Origin: Prostheceraeus crozeri
Taxonomy: Eukaryota > Platyhelminthes > Polycladida > Euryleptidae
DNA length: 64,000 nt
Assembly (NCBI GenBank): GCA_907163375.1
Contig: CAJQUW010001819.1
Location: 310,001-374,000, forward strand
Direction of reading: 5' to 3'
A program made the translations under genes and the position numbers. Positions 1 to 11,584 of this stretch are shown piece after piece. Below the pieces are notes generated by a model, which saw nothing but the letters and a program-made list of their open reading frames with translations, searched no databases and was not told the DNA's origin. Each line of letters begins with the position of its first letter. Within the stretch, counting starts at the first letter, position 1.

Positions 1-1258
1 GTTTCAGTATGACTTTTAGGATCGTAATACAAGACATTTGACACTAAATGAGATGTGATACTTTTGATTGCTTCTACATATGTCCAAGACTAACTGAATC
101 GGTGAAGCTGCGGGATGCAAGATGCTTCAAATATTCTGTAATGTCAGAGAATGTGATGAAATATTCATGTTACCAAATAGCTTCGGAACATCATATGGTG
201 TAATTGAATAATAGCATGAGTGGTCAGCAGATGTGCAGGCAAGGGATACCTGCATTGTGGCACAGTAGGGTGCCGGATCGAGTGTGCGTGTTGTAGACCA
301 CACGGGCTGTGTTGTCTTGAATGTTCACTTAAAAGAGTCATTTGTGAGTCCATTCTTGACTATAGTCCGGAGCGCGGAGCGCGCCCACCTCTGTCTACGA
401 GAAAAACTATCTGTTTAGCTGGATTTGACGGCGTTGATTTCAATTTCAATCAAACATGCATTGGTGCGAGGATGGGAATTTTTCATGATCGAGGCTCTGA
501 AAAAATGACATTACTTAGGCTTACTTATTGTGCATGGATAGTGGTGCAATGTTCTGGTTGAATTCATTGCGATAAAGTTGTGAAATTCGTTCACTCTGAT
601 GCACTGAGGTTATCTTTGTCGCAGTATGTAGCCACAAAGTAGGAAACTACAGTTGTCTAAGTGAACTGATGACTCGATTTCGTGTAAATTCATCCAGGTA
701 TTTGTAAATAGACGCCGATGTGATGATTTTACTATAAATTGCCTTTTCCTAAATCATTATGGAAGCTTATAGTATGCTGTAGTAGAAACTTGCGAAAATA
801 ATCTGAAAGCTCTAAAAAGTTAGCTCTAAAGTCAGCAATTGACCATATAGGATTTCTATATAGATGAAAACAAACGCTGGGAATATCTTTGCAATGCGGG
901 CGAGTTTTGCAAATCTGATTAGGAGTGATTTTTTTGTGATTAGGAGCTTCAAATTAGTAGGAGAGGATGGATTTTGCTGAGAAATTCTTTGTATTAAAAA
1001 AATGGTTCCGCTAACTTCACAATCAGCTTATGTGATGAGCACTTGTCAGAACAAGACACATTTGTGAATCATGCATGATTAAAAGGAGAATTTTTCCGGT
1101 AATGTTCATAGTCTGTCTGAGAATTCTGCTTTTCTGTCTCATGCGGTTATGTGCTATCAAACAAAAGTGCTACAGACAAGAGTCGATTTCATATAACGCT
1201 GACCTTTGTTACTGGGTTGGTGGTTGTATGTGCACAACAAGTTAGCATAAAGGACAAC
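1..1258. other. No supported gene in the left end
   Basis: AT-rich sequence. The longest open frame here (220-561, plus, 113 codons) begins with a cysteine-rich stretch but resembles nothing I know and shows no splice context, so I do not call it. Earlier exons of the host gene may lie here or to the left of the window, but none was found. Confidence 0.5.
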
Positions 1259-1262
1259 TTCA

Positions 1263-1892
1263 GTGGTACTTATGGGCTATCTCCCCCCACGTTTTCAAAT
1301 TTGTCTAAAATCCGTAAAAGCGAGTCAATCTTCACAAAACTTCAGAGACATGTATGTAAGCATATTTTCCTCCACATGCGAAAATACATGCAAATCAGAC
1401 ATGCGCTTTTTTAATTAGAGACGATGACGTGAAGTGTGGCAATGTCTGCAGTTTGATCTGGCTTCGCCTGATCTCTCATCGTGTGAGCAGATAGGACTAG
1501 GTCAACAAAGTCATGTCGCGACAACTCTTGAAGTGGCAATGACCCGGACCACATCCTTTCCATTTATATGCCTAACTTAAGAAATGTGTGGTAGGGTAGT
1601 GGTCGTGTGGAGATTTCAAATAACAGTAGATGAGACGAAGACGGAAAAAGAACAATGCATACATGAGTAACAATAATGCACCGAACAGAAGAAGTCAGAT
1701 CAAGGTGAACACATCGCTACACTTCAAATTATCCTCTCTAATTCAAAAAGTACTTGTCGGATTTGCATGAATTTCTGCATGTCTGTAAGTATACTCAAAT
1801 ACGTGTATCTGAAATTTGGTGACGGTTGATTCATTTTTACTGATTTTAGACACATTTGAAAACGTGCGGGGTGAGATAATCTAAAATACCAC
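1263..1892. mobile_element. Inverted-repeat (MITE-like) element, about 185-base arms
   Basis: The arm at about 1263-1440 is matched in reverse complement by about 1725-1892. Shared landmarks are the ends (GTGGTA / TACCAC), ACGTTTTCAAAT, TGTCTAAAAT and CATGCAAATC. The centre of about 285 bases is unique and has no open frame of interest. Four bases, TTCA, flank both ends (1259-1262 and 1893-1896) and may be the target duplication. This is a non-coding element moved by a transposase from elsewhere. The superfamily is not assigned: a 4-base duplication fits several DNA-transposon groups. The arms have diverged clearly, so it is not recent. Confidence 0.7.
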
Positions 1893-1896
1893 TTCA

Positions 1897-2493
1897 GTCA
1901 GCTTCAAAACTTTCAAAATTCTTAAATTCTTTTAATGAAGTGCTGCATCATAACAAGCTGCATGCCTTCTTCGCGAATGAATTACACGAGCAATTACGCA
2001 TGCATCTACTGTGAACCCTCAAGCCTGGGGAAGAAGAGACAATAAAAGAGGAGTAAGAGTAAACAAGTAAGTATGAACTAGAACAGTAGAAAGGTGGGGC
2101 TTCAAGCTAATAATATTTAGTGGCACTTTCATGATTACTTATTGTATGTTCGAACTTCACAAAAATCCTTAAGCAATGCTAGCTACATGCCGTGAAAAAC
2201 GCGCATAGATGAAGTTGTCTATGATCGCGACTCCATTCCAGACATGAAATATTTATCGTAAATCAGAGATAAATTTGATTATTAACAACATAGGTCAGTA
2301 GTAGTATATTGAATCAATGAATTTACTGTATGACTTAGTCGAATGATATGTTCATGTTCTGTCTTGCTGCAAAATGAATGCTATCAGCATTCTGTCAATA
2401 ATAATAGGACAATTAAGGTGTCGGTATCACTTGGAGATGACTTCTACCTTCACTTGCATTATTACTTTTTTGCCGCCTGCGTGGCCTATTCAG
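1897..2493. other. Non-coding stretch before the first visible exon
   Basis: AT-rich sequence with no feature I can support. It ends in a pyrimidine-rich run and a CAG acceptor at 2491-2493. Confidence 0.5.
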
Positions 2494-2579
2494 GAAGGCC
2501 GAGGGAGTTCGTCTCCACCATGGACTTTTCTTCAATTCTTAGGCCAGGCGAGTGCGGTCAAGGAATCAAGAATATTGAT
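2494..2579 (+). CDS. Host gene exon A (first visible): TBC-like / coiled-coil protein
   Basis: An 86-base internal exon of the host gene. A pyrimidine-rich tract and CAG precede it, and GTAATA follows. It starts in phase 0 and ends with two bases of a codon, which is exactly what the next exon (2838-3285) needs. The 28 codons read through a Pro-Pro-Trp-Thr-Phe-Leu motif and end in Lys-Glu-Ser-Arg-Ile-Leu. The joined reading into the next exon (Ile-Arg-Glu-Pro-Pro) looks like ordinary protein. A competing frame is also open across this stretch, but its phase does not fit the next exon. The exon is called on splice signals and phase only. Earlier exons are not in view. Confidence 0.65.
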
Positions 2580-2837
2580 GTAATAGCTGAACAGTTGACA
2601 TCCTCTTTACATATTTAAAACTTGAATATGGATAGTGTTTTTTATTATTAGTAGTATACATTTCGCTCATTTATTACCCAACGTTCATAGAGAGGACATT
2701 CATATAACGAAAGGAAAGTCAACATTTTATTTACTTCAAATAATATGTCTGACTACTCCATAATTTATCTGGCTACTTTAATATATATACAACCATGTCA
2801 TGAATATTTCCCATATCTGCACTTTTCTCTATTTTAG
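2580..2837 (+). other. Host gene intron 1 (258 bases)
   Basis: A short AT-rich intron with GTAATA donor and TATTTTAG acceptor. It contains nothing else that I see. Confidence 0.6.
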
Positions 2838-3285
2838 ACGAGAACCGCCGCATGTTAAAGCCATGGAAGTGATTGTGCAAGAGTACTTTACGTTCATGAA
2901 GGGTAGACCGAGTTACATGGTTGATAATGGCTCACATCAACATGAACAAGATATTCATCGCTTCTCACAGAAGGTCATGTCTTTTGTTTCCAAAATGGAT
3001 CCCGGACTCCTGCAGATATTTATGGATGCATTTGCGCCATCATCCGTCGAGATAATCGCCACAGAAACGAAAATGTTTGAACTTCTCGGTGATGCTATGG
3101 TTTCCTTGATCCGTCCAATTATAAAACCCTTCTTCGTTGGAATACTTGCCTCGGAGACACTCTTGTTTCTGTGGGATCAGTATTTAATTGGTATGGACAG
3201 TCCCGGATTTCAAGATCTCTTCCTTCCCATTTCAACGGCTTGTTTACTTGTACTCCTTCGAAATGATCTCAGACGCAGCACCAAT
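2838..3285 (+). CDS. Host gene exon B: TBC-like helical domain
   Basis: A 448-base exon encoding 149 codons plus one completing base, between TTTTAG and the strong donor GTAAGT. It is the longest exon of the gene. The residues are typical of a soluble, mostly helical domain. Towards the end, Glu-Thr-Leu-Leu-Phe-Leu-Trp-Asp-Gln-Tyr-Leu is followed by a hydrophobic stretch closing on Leu-Leu-Arg-Asn-Asp-Leu-Arg-Arg. That resembles the C-terminal helices of TBC (Rab-GAP) domains, where a Leu-Trp-Asp motif is followed by a helix of this kind. The Arg and Gln finger motifs of a catalytic TBC domain are not visible here, so GAP activity cannot be claimed. The assignment to TBC is inference, while the coding status is well supported. 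Confidence 0.88.
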
Positions 3286-3463
3286 GTAAGTCATGTATTC
3301 ATGAATGAAGTAACGTGAAACGGATAGATCTATTGGGCTATCAACTTCAGATTAATGATGATAAATTATGAAATTATGATCACATGTACTCATTATGATA
3401 TGCAATTCAATTTGAAAAGGTTGCTATCAGTAGGATTGGAAAGAAATAAAATAATGAATAAAT

Positions 3464-3683
3464 GAACCTTGTTTACACTGGGAGGCACATTCGGCACGGA
3501 GCCTTTCTTCCATGTGGCCGAGTTGTTATTTATCCCCCCTCTCACTCTTTTTGTGATGAACGTTTAGCAAGAATTCAGAGTGTACCTATTCTAGAAGTCC
3601 TAGGTTTTACTCGACCAAGGTTTGAACCAAGGTCTCTCGGACGAAGAGCAAACACTCTACCACAAGGCCACAGTGCCGGTAAG
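3464..3683 (-). mobile_element. tRNA-derived SINE, family 1, full-length copy
   Basis: Read on the minus strand it starts at TTACCGGC and runs into a Pol III A box (GGCCTTGTGGTAGAGTG) and B box (GGTTCAAACC). A body of about 130 bases follows, ending in AACAAGGTTCATTT. A plus-strand copy at 50897-51127 matches along its whole length. The tRNA-like head is transcribed by RNA polymerase III, and the tail is presumably copied by a LINE. Parts look like an open frame by chance (3462-3692, plus), but this is a SINE and not a gene. Confidence 0.85.
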
Positions 3684-5744
3684 GAAAGTTAATGGACATT
3701 ATTTAACAACGAGTAAGCGCGAACGCGAAAAGGCATGTTTTTTCTCTTTGATAAGCAGAAAACTTTTCATGAAAAACTAAAGAAGACTTGACGATCACAG
3801 TCAACGAAAACAGTGTCTTCGACAGATTGACTTGCACCACATATATGCTACGTCATTCCTTGGGAATATGTGACAATTGACGAAAGGTGACTCGATTGAT
3901 CAATCTCTTACTTCCCCTTCAATTCACACCATTCATATTTTAAACATTTCCAAACATTTTGTGAAATTTTGAAATGAAGTTGATCAATAACATTCATTCA
4001 TACACCCCCTCATCAGCGTAAATAAAAGCGTCAGGTGGAATTTCCTGCCTAAATTTGGATCGAAAATCTGCTTTCGAATATAACCCGTATGTTTTATGAT
4101 TCTTTATGTGCGGCTTCTATTAAAGGGCGAGTTGTCTACATGTATATATAATGTAAAGTATGTTTTTTGTATGCATGGATTTTGTAGTTTTAGATTTAAC
4201 TTTCTCAACTTTTAGTCATGAAATATAATAGACATTATGTACATTGATAATGATAATGATTACGGCAGCGACAACTATCTCGAGACCAAGATTTGAAGAA
4301 CTAGAAGCGTAAGTTGATTGACGATGTGACCAGTTCGAATTTGACTAAATTGCTCTGTATCTGCAGGTCCTGTCATCTCATCTTCAACCGGTTTCATATA
4401 GTCAAGATGAATGTGTATAGATTATTGCGTGCCGGCATACAGCCTCTGTTGTTCCTCGCCACTCACTAAAAAGATATGACATTATATATATTTTTATTTT
4501 TATTATGAATTTTGACTACATCAAATGTTGTAGTCGTCGGTTTTGGCTTTGTATTGTTTTATGAGCATTATGTAACTGAGGAACTTCTAGACTGTAAGCA
4601 CGATTCTAGAACAGTTTTCTTACAAGGATTTAGGTTTTCTTACTAGGATTTATTACAAGGTTTTTATGCATTTTGTACATCAATTGCTCGGTTATGTACG
4701 TGTTCAGATACATTTACAATGTACATCCGATTCATCTAGATCTCTTTGCTCGGATGTTGTCCCTGTAATGAGTCCTCTCATGAGTCGTAGGACTCGAGCT
4801 TGTTGATGTACATTGTACATGTATATTTCTAAGATAGGATCCTTTTGCATTCGACCACGGATTTGAAGATTCGTAGTTTTGATAATAGCGAATTATATCC
4901 AATATATTACACAAATTAGTACAATTACTATCACAGTCATTTTTACAGTACTAATTGACACCGTTTGTCATATTCCTAGTAGTATAAAGTTGCCATTATG
5001 TGAAAAATCAGTGTTTATAATTAGTGACATGCAATAAATTAATTCGACCATGTTATCGAATACATCATTATTACAACAGTTCCATGCAATCGGTAACGGT
5101 GGCAGTAGCTCGAATGACGGAAATATAAATCATTGATGCGCTCGACGCATGAAACCAAAGCTGAAAGCTTGTGAAGAGATTTGCTAGAAATTTTATTCAT
5201 TCTTAAGTTCCACAATCACAATGTAATTCATGTTCTTAGCAGGCTGTAGTACGATGAAATCGCCAGACGAGACATAAAGTCAATTGAGTTAGGTTTGCCG
5301 GCATGCACACATTCACACATGAATTCCATTCTTCTTTTCTCGTGTCTCTAATGACATGTTTCAGTATCCAGTGCATAGATTGCATAAGATATGCAGTAGC
5401 TGATTGTTGCAGAATTACGTGATGTTCACTCGGATCATCACAATGCGAATTCCGAGAGCATGATGCACTATTTGAGCGTGAGGTATACCGTGAAAAATGA
5501 AGACAATTTGTCATGAACCCATCAGAGTGTGATAAACTGACCTTTTCCTATTCAGATTTTTCGACTTCCACTTTGCACAGTAATTTAATTTCAATATCAT
5601 CCGCAACAAACTGCATATCAATCATTACCATTGCTAAGTGATAGATAAAACCAATTTTTACCATGCTATAGAATTATCTTGACAATCAATCACTATTGTC
5701 ATTCTCATTTTCCGGCATCTGTATCCAATAAGTGAAGTAAGAGA
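3684..5744. other. Intronic sequence with one stem-loop
   Basis: Mostly featureless AT-rich DNA. At about 4713-4820, ACAATGTACATC is repeated in inverted form (GATGTACATTGT) around an inner stem, GAGTCCT with AGGACTC. This would fold as a hairpin. I see no gene. Confidence 0.5.
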
Positions 5745-5746
5745 TA

Positions 5747-6910
5747 CAGTCCGTTTCATAAAAAGTGGATCATCCTAAAATTTGACTAAATAAAACATAA
5801 GTATGATACAGAAAGCATTTTGCATGTTATTTCATGTCCCTAATATATTTAAATGTCCTTATATAATCTGATAAGCTATGATACAGTAACGGTTCTTAAG
5901 AAGCTAATATTTTGTGGCCCTACCCTTATTGTCAATGACATTACCAATTCGTCTAGGCATTGATTCGATGATATCGTTGATTTTTGACTGATCTAACTTT
6001 CTCTACTCTCTTTTTAACACTGACGTAAGTTGTGATACGCCATCTGTAGGTGGCAGTGAACGACGAACGTTACGATTTAGAATACTCCATACATTTTCTA
6101 TGGGATTCAGATCAGGAGAACGAGCTGGCCAAGATAATGTCCTAAACCCTAATTGAGACTTGCATAAGTTGACTCTACTACTCCTGACCATCACTATCCT
6201 TCAGACGGACTGATGTTTCTACGTTTGGATGTTTTGCGTGGACGGCCAGAGCCCTCTTTACGACAGAGTCGAAAATCATCATTATGCCATCGATGCACAT
6301 TTGTGTAAGGGACATTTAGTCGCTTGCTTGTAGCTCGCAAAGAAAACACTAGTTCTAGCAAGGCTGACACTTTGCTTTTTTGTGAATGCGATCTCGTTAT
6401 TGTTCATTTGTGTTTTGTATTGTTTTCAACTATTAAGAGATAGATTTCTAGCTGAAAGCAATCAGGAGTGCTGCCAACACCACCGCAACGAAGTCAGGAA
6501 GCTATGGAACATGAAGTCCAGTTAATCACATGTAGCAGTTACATTATTGTTGATGAATAATGGTGCTATACTGGCTCTGATTGACCGATTTTCTTGATTT
6601 TTGTTTTGCTTGATAGCTTTTTGCTTGTAGAACAACATATTACATAACAAAGGAAACAAATGTAATTTTATAAGAGTGAGGTATGATTTTGTGTAACATT
6701 GCTAAATGAAGATCAAATTATCTACTACTTTTTTATCTATAACAGGAAAACAACTCAATATTCATGCTTGAAATTTCCAACAATGATATTAGTAAGCACA
6801 ACTGACATATCTTCCAAATTTCAGAGAAATTCGTTCAAGTTTGGCGGAGTTAGACAAAGTTGAAGTTAAGGCGATGTTTAAGGGTGATCCATATTTTATG
6901 AAACAATCTG
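5747..6910 (-). mobile_element. Tc1/mariner-like transposon, internally deleted
   Basis: The ends are inverted repeats flanked by the TA dinucleotide typical of this superfamily (5745-5746 and 6911-6912). They share GTTTCATAAAA and TGGATCA, and the left end starts CAGTCCGTTTCATAAAAAG. The minus strand keeps two pieces of the transposase. One is an N-terminal helix-turn-helix region with Gly-Arg-Pro-Arg-Lys-Thr-Ser (about 6330-6210). Directly after it comes the C-terminal Asp-Leu-Asn-Pro-Ile-Glu-Asn-Val-Trp segment with the last acidic catalytic region (6194-6003). The catalytic middle is missing, so the copy is dead and can only have moved with outside transposase. Confidence 0.88.
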
Positions 6911-6912
6911 TA

Positions 6913-7930
6913 GTATTAATTTCTTGTATATCATTAGTATTTATCCGCCATAAAACTTATGCTTTAGTAAAAATTGCTGCATAGCATATGAGATCTAAGA
7001 TATTCCTATAAAGCAAATATACAGTTGGCCATAAAACATGATGAGACGAGGAAATGCCTTTACTTTGGTGTCCCATGGTCTTTAAATGGTTGGTTATCAT
7101 AACCCTCATTCATTAAGATTTCTATCTCCTATGGAGGCTTTATTGAGAACAGAAGTATTGATGCCCTGAAATTTCTATTCACCATAGATAGACATGAATT
7201 TTCTGTGATGACTTAAAGCATATATGCTCACCAGCCTTCTATTCGCGCGGGCTTTAATGCGGTTACAGTGGAAATGCAACTGGCATTCAAGCCAGGTGGA
7301 GACAGATATTCATTAGGTTTATAATACGAATAGCTACCTATCTGTCCGGGAACCCACAAGAATTTGTTAAGGTTTCAGAAGACTACTGTCTTAATAGACA
7401 ATAGAAGCAATAATCAACAATTTTAACTCAACAACTGTCCAATCAAAGACCTACTTTTATAGAAATATTCCTGATTATACAATGCTTTCTAGCTCATGAA
7501 AGAATAAAGGAAATTTCAGAAATAAAATTATTCATCGAATAGGCTAGTTAATTGTAATAATTTTCCAAGGGAATCCGCAAAATAGATGTTCGTTTTCGAG
7601 ATATATCTTAATTCTACGAGATCTTTCGATCGCTGTTCACGATCATCGTCAGGAAATCGTCGTGTAGAACGATCAAAAGATCTGGAATTGGAATACTATA
7701 AATAATAGAATGGTAATTAATAGATGAAACTATAGATACTAAATAGATAGTGCTATTTTTTTCCATGGTAGAAAAAGAAGGAGATGAAAAAATATGAACT
7801 TCATGTTCAGCTTTGACTGCTGTAGAGACTGATACATCTGCGGAAGAGCGAAGTTCCTCTACGGTTTATCCGTGCTGGCTCTGCTTCCAGGAGACCTCCA
7901 GGATTCTTGCAAAACAGTCAGAACAAAATG
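6913..7930. other. Intronic sequence, little to report
   Basis: At about 7617-7675, AGATCTTTCGATCG and CGATCAAAAGATCT form an imperfect inverted repeat around a loop of about 40 bases. From about 7830 to 7900 the minus strand faintly resembles the C-terminal end of a LINE reverse transcriptase (Ile-Leu-Glu-Val-Ser-Trp-Lys). This is too weak to call. Confidence 0.4.
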
Positions 7931-7934
7931 AAAG

Positions 7935-7995
7935 GGACATGGAAGAAAAGGTCCGCGCCTAATGTACTTCTGAGTATATAAATGTTTGTTTATTC
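7935..7995 (+). repeat. SINE family 1 tail fragment
   Basis: ACATGGAAGAAAAGG, CCTAATGT and CTTCTGAGTATA match the 3' third of the SINE copies at 3464-3683 and 50897-51127. The tRNA-like head is absent. It may be a truncated SINE, or the tail of the LINE that shares its 3' end. Confidence 0.6.
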
Positions 7996-9430
7996 TAATC
8001 TATTTCAACTAAATCTGTTCGAATGACAATTATACAATTATGATTTGAGCCTGAGAAAGACAGGTCAAAGATGCAATATGGAGGAAGTTGAAGAATCTGC
8101 TTTTTTCAATAGAAATGTAGACTGTACGTAAGTAAGTGCTGTACGCATTCACATACGCTGTATATTTAGCATGAGTCGGTGTGTAAAAAGTAGCGGCACT
8201 GAGTGGGGCGGATCGGCTTATAAGTCATAAATGTTTATTCTGAAATATACAGAAAACGCAAAGTGATGGTCGCAAGGGCACTTACAAGTAAGCGTTGAGA
8301 ACACGTGCAACATATGCATGCGCAAAGTTTAGCATCAATAAAAATACATGAGACATATATTTACAAATTTACCGAATAAATATTTTCTTAGTAAGTTATT
8401 ATTTAAGTAAGTTATTATATATTATTTTAGTAAGTTATTATTATAGTAAGTTACTTATTTACTTAGTAAGTCATTTTCTGAGAGTGTGGGACTCAGCATT
8501 AGGTAATTATTTATCAGGTATTATTTTATTCACGTATAATAAAAAGGTGTCTGTCTATCAGGAGAATGTTTCAAATCACAAATTGACGCAGCAGATGCCG
8601 ACCTTTCGGTCCGGAGTTATCTTGGTCAAAGTTATTTTGAGTGACATTATTAAAGCAGTCATCGTACGGATCTTACACGTGGATCAATCGATGAATCAGA
8701 GTCATTAATAGTACGTACATGGTCGAGTGTTTCGTGACTGAATAACGACTCTATTAGACTAAAATTTGCTTTCCATTACGATGCTATGAATCATCACAAT
8801 TTTTTGATTCCTAGCATGGATGCAATACATCAAAAATCGCTGTTTTTCGCTGAACTTGCAATTAATCGGATAAAACGACAACTGTGAAAAACGTGAATAC
8901 AATCGATCCTTTCTTGTCAGTTGTGTTAAATAACATGCGGTGTAATAACTGCATTGACATAATTTAAAATCAACTTCGCTCAAATCTGATAGAAAATATC
9001 AATTAGATCAATGTTAATCACTTTCTTATTGAAACATGTTTTTCAATCGCAAGTAATGTGATTGATAAAGATTTCACTTCTGGGGGTTTCGGAATAAAAC
9101 AATTATGAAAGCAGCGTGTCTCATATTGATTAGCTATGGAATCTTAGTTATATATCACCTACACGATTGATTGTACCGAGGAGTTATGGAAATTCATTTT
9201 TATTTCTGTGATCTTTCAATGAAAAACTTTAATTAATACCTCTTTCTGGACAGTGACAATAAAAAAACGACAAATTGGTGGTGTTCGTATGATAGTCAGT
9301 AGCCACCATTGACATAAATTTCAAAGGAAAGTTAAGGAATTGTCACATTTCCTTTATTATCCCATTAACTACGCGAACATATTCAAATAATGTTTAACAA
9401 TGCATCGATGCAATACATCGGATTCTTGAT
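7996..9430. other. Intronic sequence with AGTAAGTTATT-type simple repeat
   Basis: Between about 8388 and 8475 the unit AGTAAGTTATT recurs irregularly. At 8590-8625, CCGACCTTTCGGTCCGG followed by TTGGTCAAAG resembles the short motif found near the ends of some Penelope-like elements. I see no gene. Confidence 0.45.
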
Positions 9431-9432
9431 AA

Positions 9433-9600
9433 CGGGATTGCAATCCCTACTGGAGATGCTTCGTGTCCCCTCCACATTAAGTAGGGATTGCAATCCCGGG
9501 ATGTCGTAGATCTTTTAATCCCGAAATTCCTGGATTCTGTGCGCTTTTACAATTTCCGAAATCCCAGGATTTTACTCACGGGATCCCGTAGCTAATTTAT
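9433..9600. repeat. Palindrome-rich repeat (GGGATTGCAATCCC), possible transposon end
   Basis: GGGATTGCAATCCCTAC at about 9436 is answered by GTAGGGATTGCAATCCC at about 9482, with a loop of about 28 bases. It continues into several AATCCCGGGAT-like copies up to CGGGATCCCG near 9590. Clusters of this kind occur at the ends of some hAT elements. No partner end was found, so the family is left open. Confidence 0.45.
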
Positions 9601-10129
9601 TAGTGATTTAATAGTTATTTTAGTAGTTAGGTTTTATTAGATTAGGTTATTATGCCATTTTGTGTGTGAATATTGAATGAAATATAGAATGCTTTTCTTA
9701 AACATTGTTCTTTGAATTATTAGATACTTACATTAAAACTAAATATTACAATGGCTTCGGTATACATATGATTGCTTATGCATATTTGTGTCCTACTGCA
9801 TGTAGGATTATTCTTATCGTGCAGTGGATGCTAAAAATGATTGTAGAAAATTGTGCAAGAATTAAGCGCACATAATTATTCCCAAAAAAGTAGTTGAAAA
9901 GCTAGTAATAATAGCAGTGCCTTTTCTGAACATGCGAAATATTTTCATTGGCGTAACATGGCTGTTAAAGATTTCAACCTCATGATTCCTAGCAAGCACG
10001 GATTCTACACCTTCAGAATTATAGGCCATGAAGCCATACGAGAAAGTGTTGAATCCTCCTCCCCATGTGTACGTATATCCATGTCTGTTGGCAATATATG
10101 CTTTCCTTTCAAATCAACTGAGATGTCTG

Positions 10130-11443
10130 ATGAGTATTGATAATCTTGGCACTGTTGTCTGTTCGACCAGACCAACTGAATGGCTTCTCGTGAACCCCTT
10201 TTGCAGCCTGCTGTACATGTGGTCGTCCAGAGACTGCATTCGACTGAAAGGGCGGTTGCTCATGATGCGTCTGAGAATGAGGGTTTCTGGTTCTAAATCG
10301 ATCATTATATTCATTGCCCTCAAAGGTAAAGGGTAATCAATAGCAACCGCTTCCAGGCGACCTCGGACAATCGATCTACTAATTCAATGCCTACGGCTTT
10401 CACGAGGTCGAAATGATGCTTCAATGCGCCTCGCTCTTGGCACCACCATAAAAAACGTCTTGCCGGCTGGGAATCGATTGTCCGAGGTCACCTGGAAGCG
10501 GTTGCTATTGTTATATAAACAAACCAGGAAGGTAACGTCATAATGCGCACTGAAAGCTTAACTTGCTCTTGACACGATCATGGAGGGTGTGTTTCGCTGG
10601 TCTTGGTGATTTTCATGCCGCGTTAGCAGTTCGAAGACTGGGCTCGATTCCCAGCCGTCAAGCCATTTTTCATGGTGGTGCCAAGAGCAAGACGCATTGA
10701 AATATCATTTCGACCTCGTGAAAGCCGGAGGCATTGAATCATTAAAGGGTAATCGAAAAGATGGCAAACCATATCGTTTTCCTTTCGTTTTCCAACCGTT
10801 CTGTATTCGATTAGAATTAGAAGATCTGCTTGATTATATAGCGTCTCTTTTGCACATTAAGGACTTGGAAATTTCATCTTCTAATAAGCGATGCAGCTGG
10901 CCAGCAGGATGGGTCCAGCATTGCAAGTGCATCGAACTAATCGACTTTAACACGGAAAGCTTTGCTTTGACTATTTCTGACTTGAATTCTGCGGAAATCA
11001 TATAAATTTGAAGCGGAATATTGATAAATAGCAGGAGCTATTTTGAATCCTTCGACTGAAGGGCCTGTTCGAACCACTGATGAGGGAGTTTCATGAACCG
11101 GTGAACGTAGCGGACTGTCAGCACCAGTGCGTTCAGGTACTTCTGTGTCTTCATTCACTTCATGCGTACTATCGTTTGTAGCATTACTAGTTAAAGCCTT
11201 GGCGATTGCTTTGCCTAGATGCTCAATATTCAATGTCGAAATCAACTGACGTGTATTAGAACTCCCAAATGATTCAACATTGCAATTTCTCAAAGATACA
11301 GCATGCTGATCTAAGCGTTGGTCATCAGATTTATGACACACAGGGTCGAATATTGTAGTGAATGAAGTAGCAGCTGCAGTGAATGTGTCCGATTTCGTGG
11401 GCAGCTGATCTGAGCCGTGATCGTCAATGACTATTTGATGCAT
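10130..11443 (-). pseudogene. Unidentified minus-strand coding-like region, broken and interrupted by a SINE
   Basis: A long open stretch at 11443-10937 (168 codons, polar and Ser/Thr/Gln-rich, probably disordered) is followed downstream on the same strand by a second open stretch (about 10338-10133). The second is rich in His, Gln, Arg and Pro. The composite SINE at 10339-10742, with its target duplication, sits between them, so the two were once closer. I do not recognise the protein. It could be part of an old mobile element or a decayed gene nested in the host intron. It is broken in at least a few places. No domain, catalytic motif or splice site is clear. Confidence refers to its having been coding at all. 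Confidence 0.35.
10339..10742 (+). mobile_element. Composite fold-back SINE with 12-base target duplication
   Basis: TAAAGGGTAATC stands on both sides (about 10327-10338 and 10743-10754). The left part is a hairpin: about 36 bases starting ATAGCAACCGCTTCCAGG return as CCTGGAAGCGGTTGCTAT around a loop of about 100 bases. The right part has a tRNA-like head, with B-box-like GGGCTCGATTCCCAGCC near 10653, and a body reaching CATTGAATCAT. The loop of the hairpin is an inverted copy of that body and B box (10380-10477 against 10652-10747). The element is therefore a SINE carrying a second, reversed piece of itself, inserted as one unit. Confidence 0.75.
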
Positions 11444-11584
11444 GCAATCAATATTGATGCATAAATGCTAACGCGCTCTCGGAATCTATGCATTTATGTC
11501 CTCTAAAGGTGGATACTATTCCTATATTCATAGCATTAGTGCCAGCCTTTTTCTCTACTTCTTCAATTTAACATTGGCCTAATC

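Noticed and set aside
220-561. 113-codon cysteine-rich frame
   Set aside because: No recognised pattern, splice signals or neighbours. Within what chance could give.
2343-2618. Alternative frame (91 codons) across the first exon
   Set aside because: At the shared donor its phase does not match the 2838 exon, while the chosen frame does.
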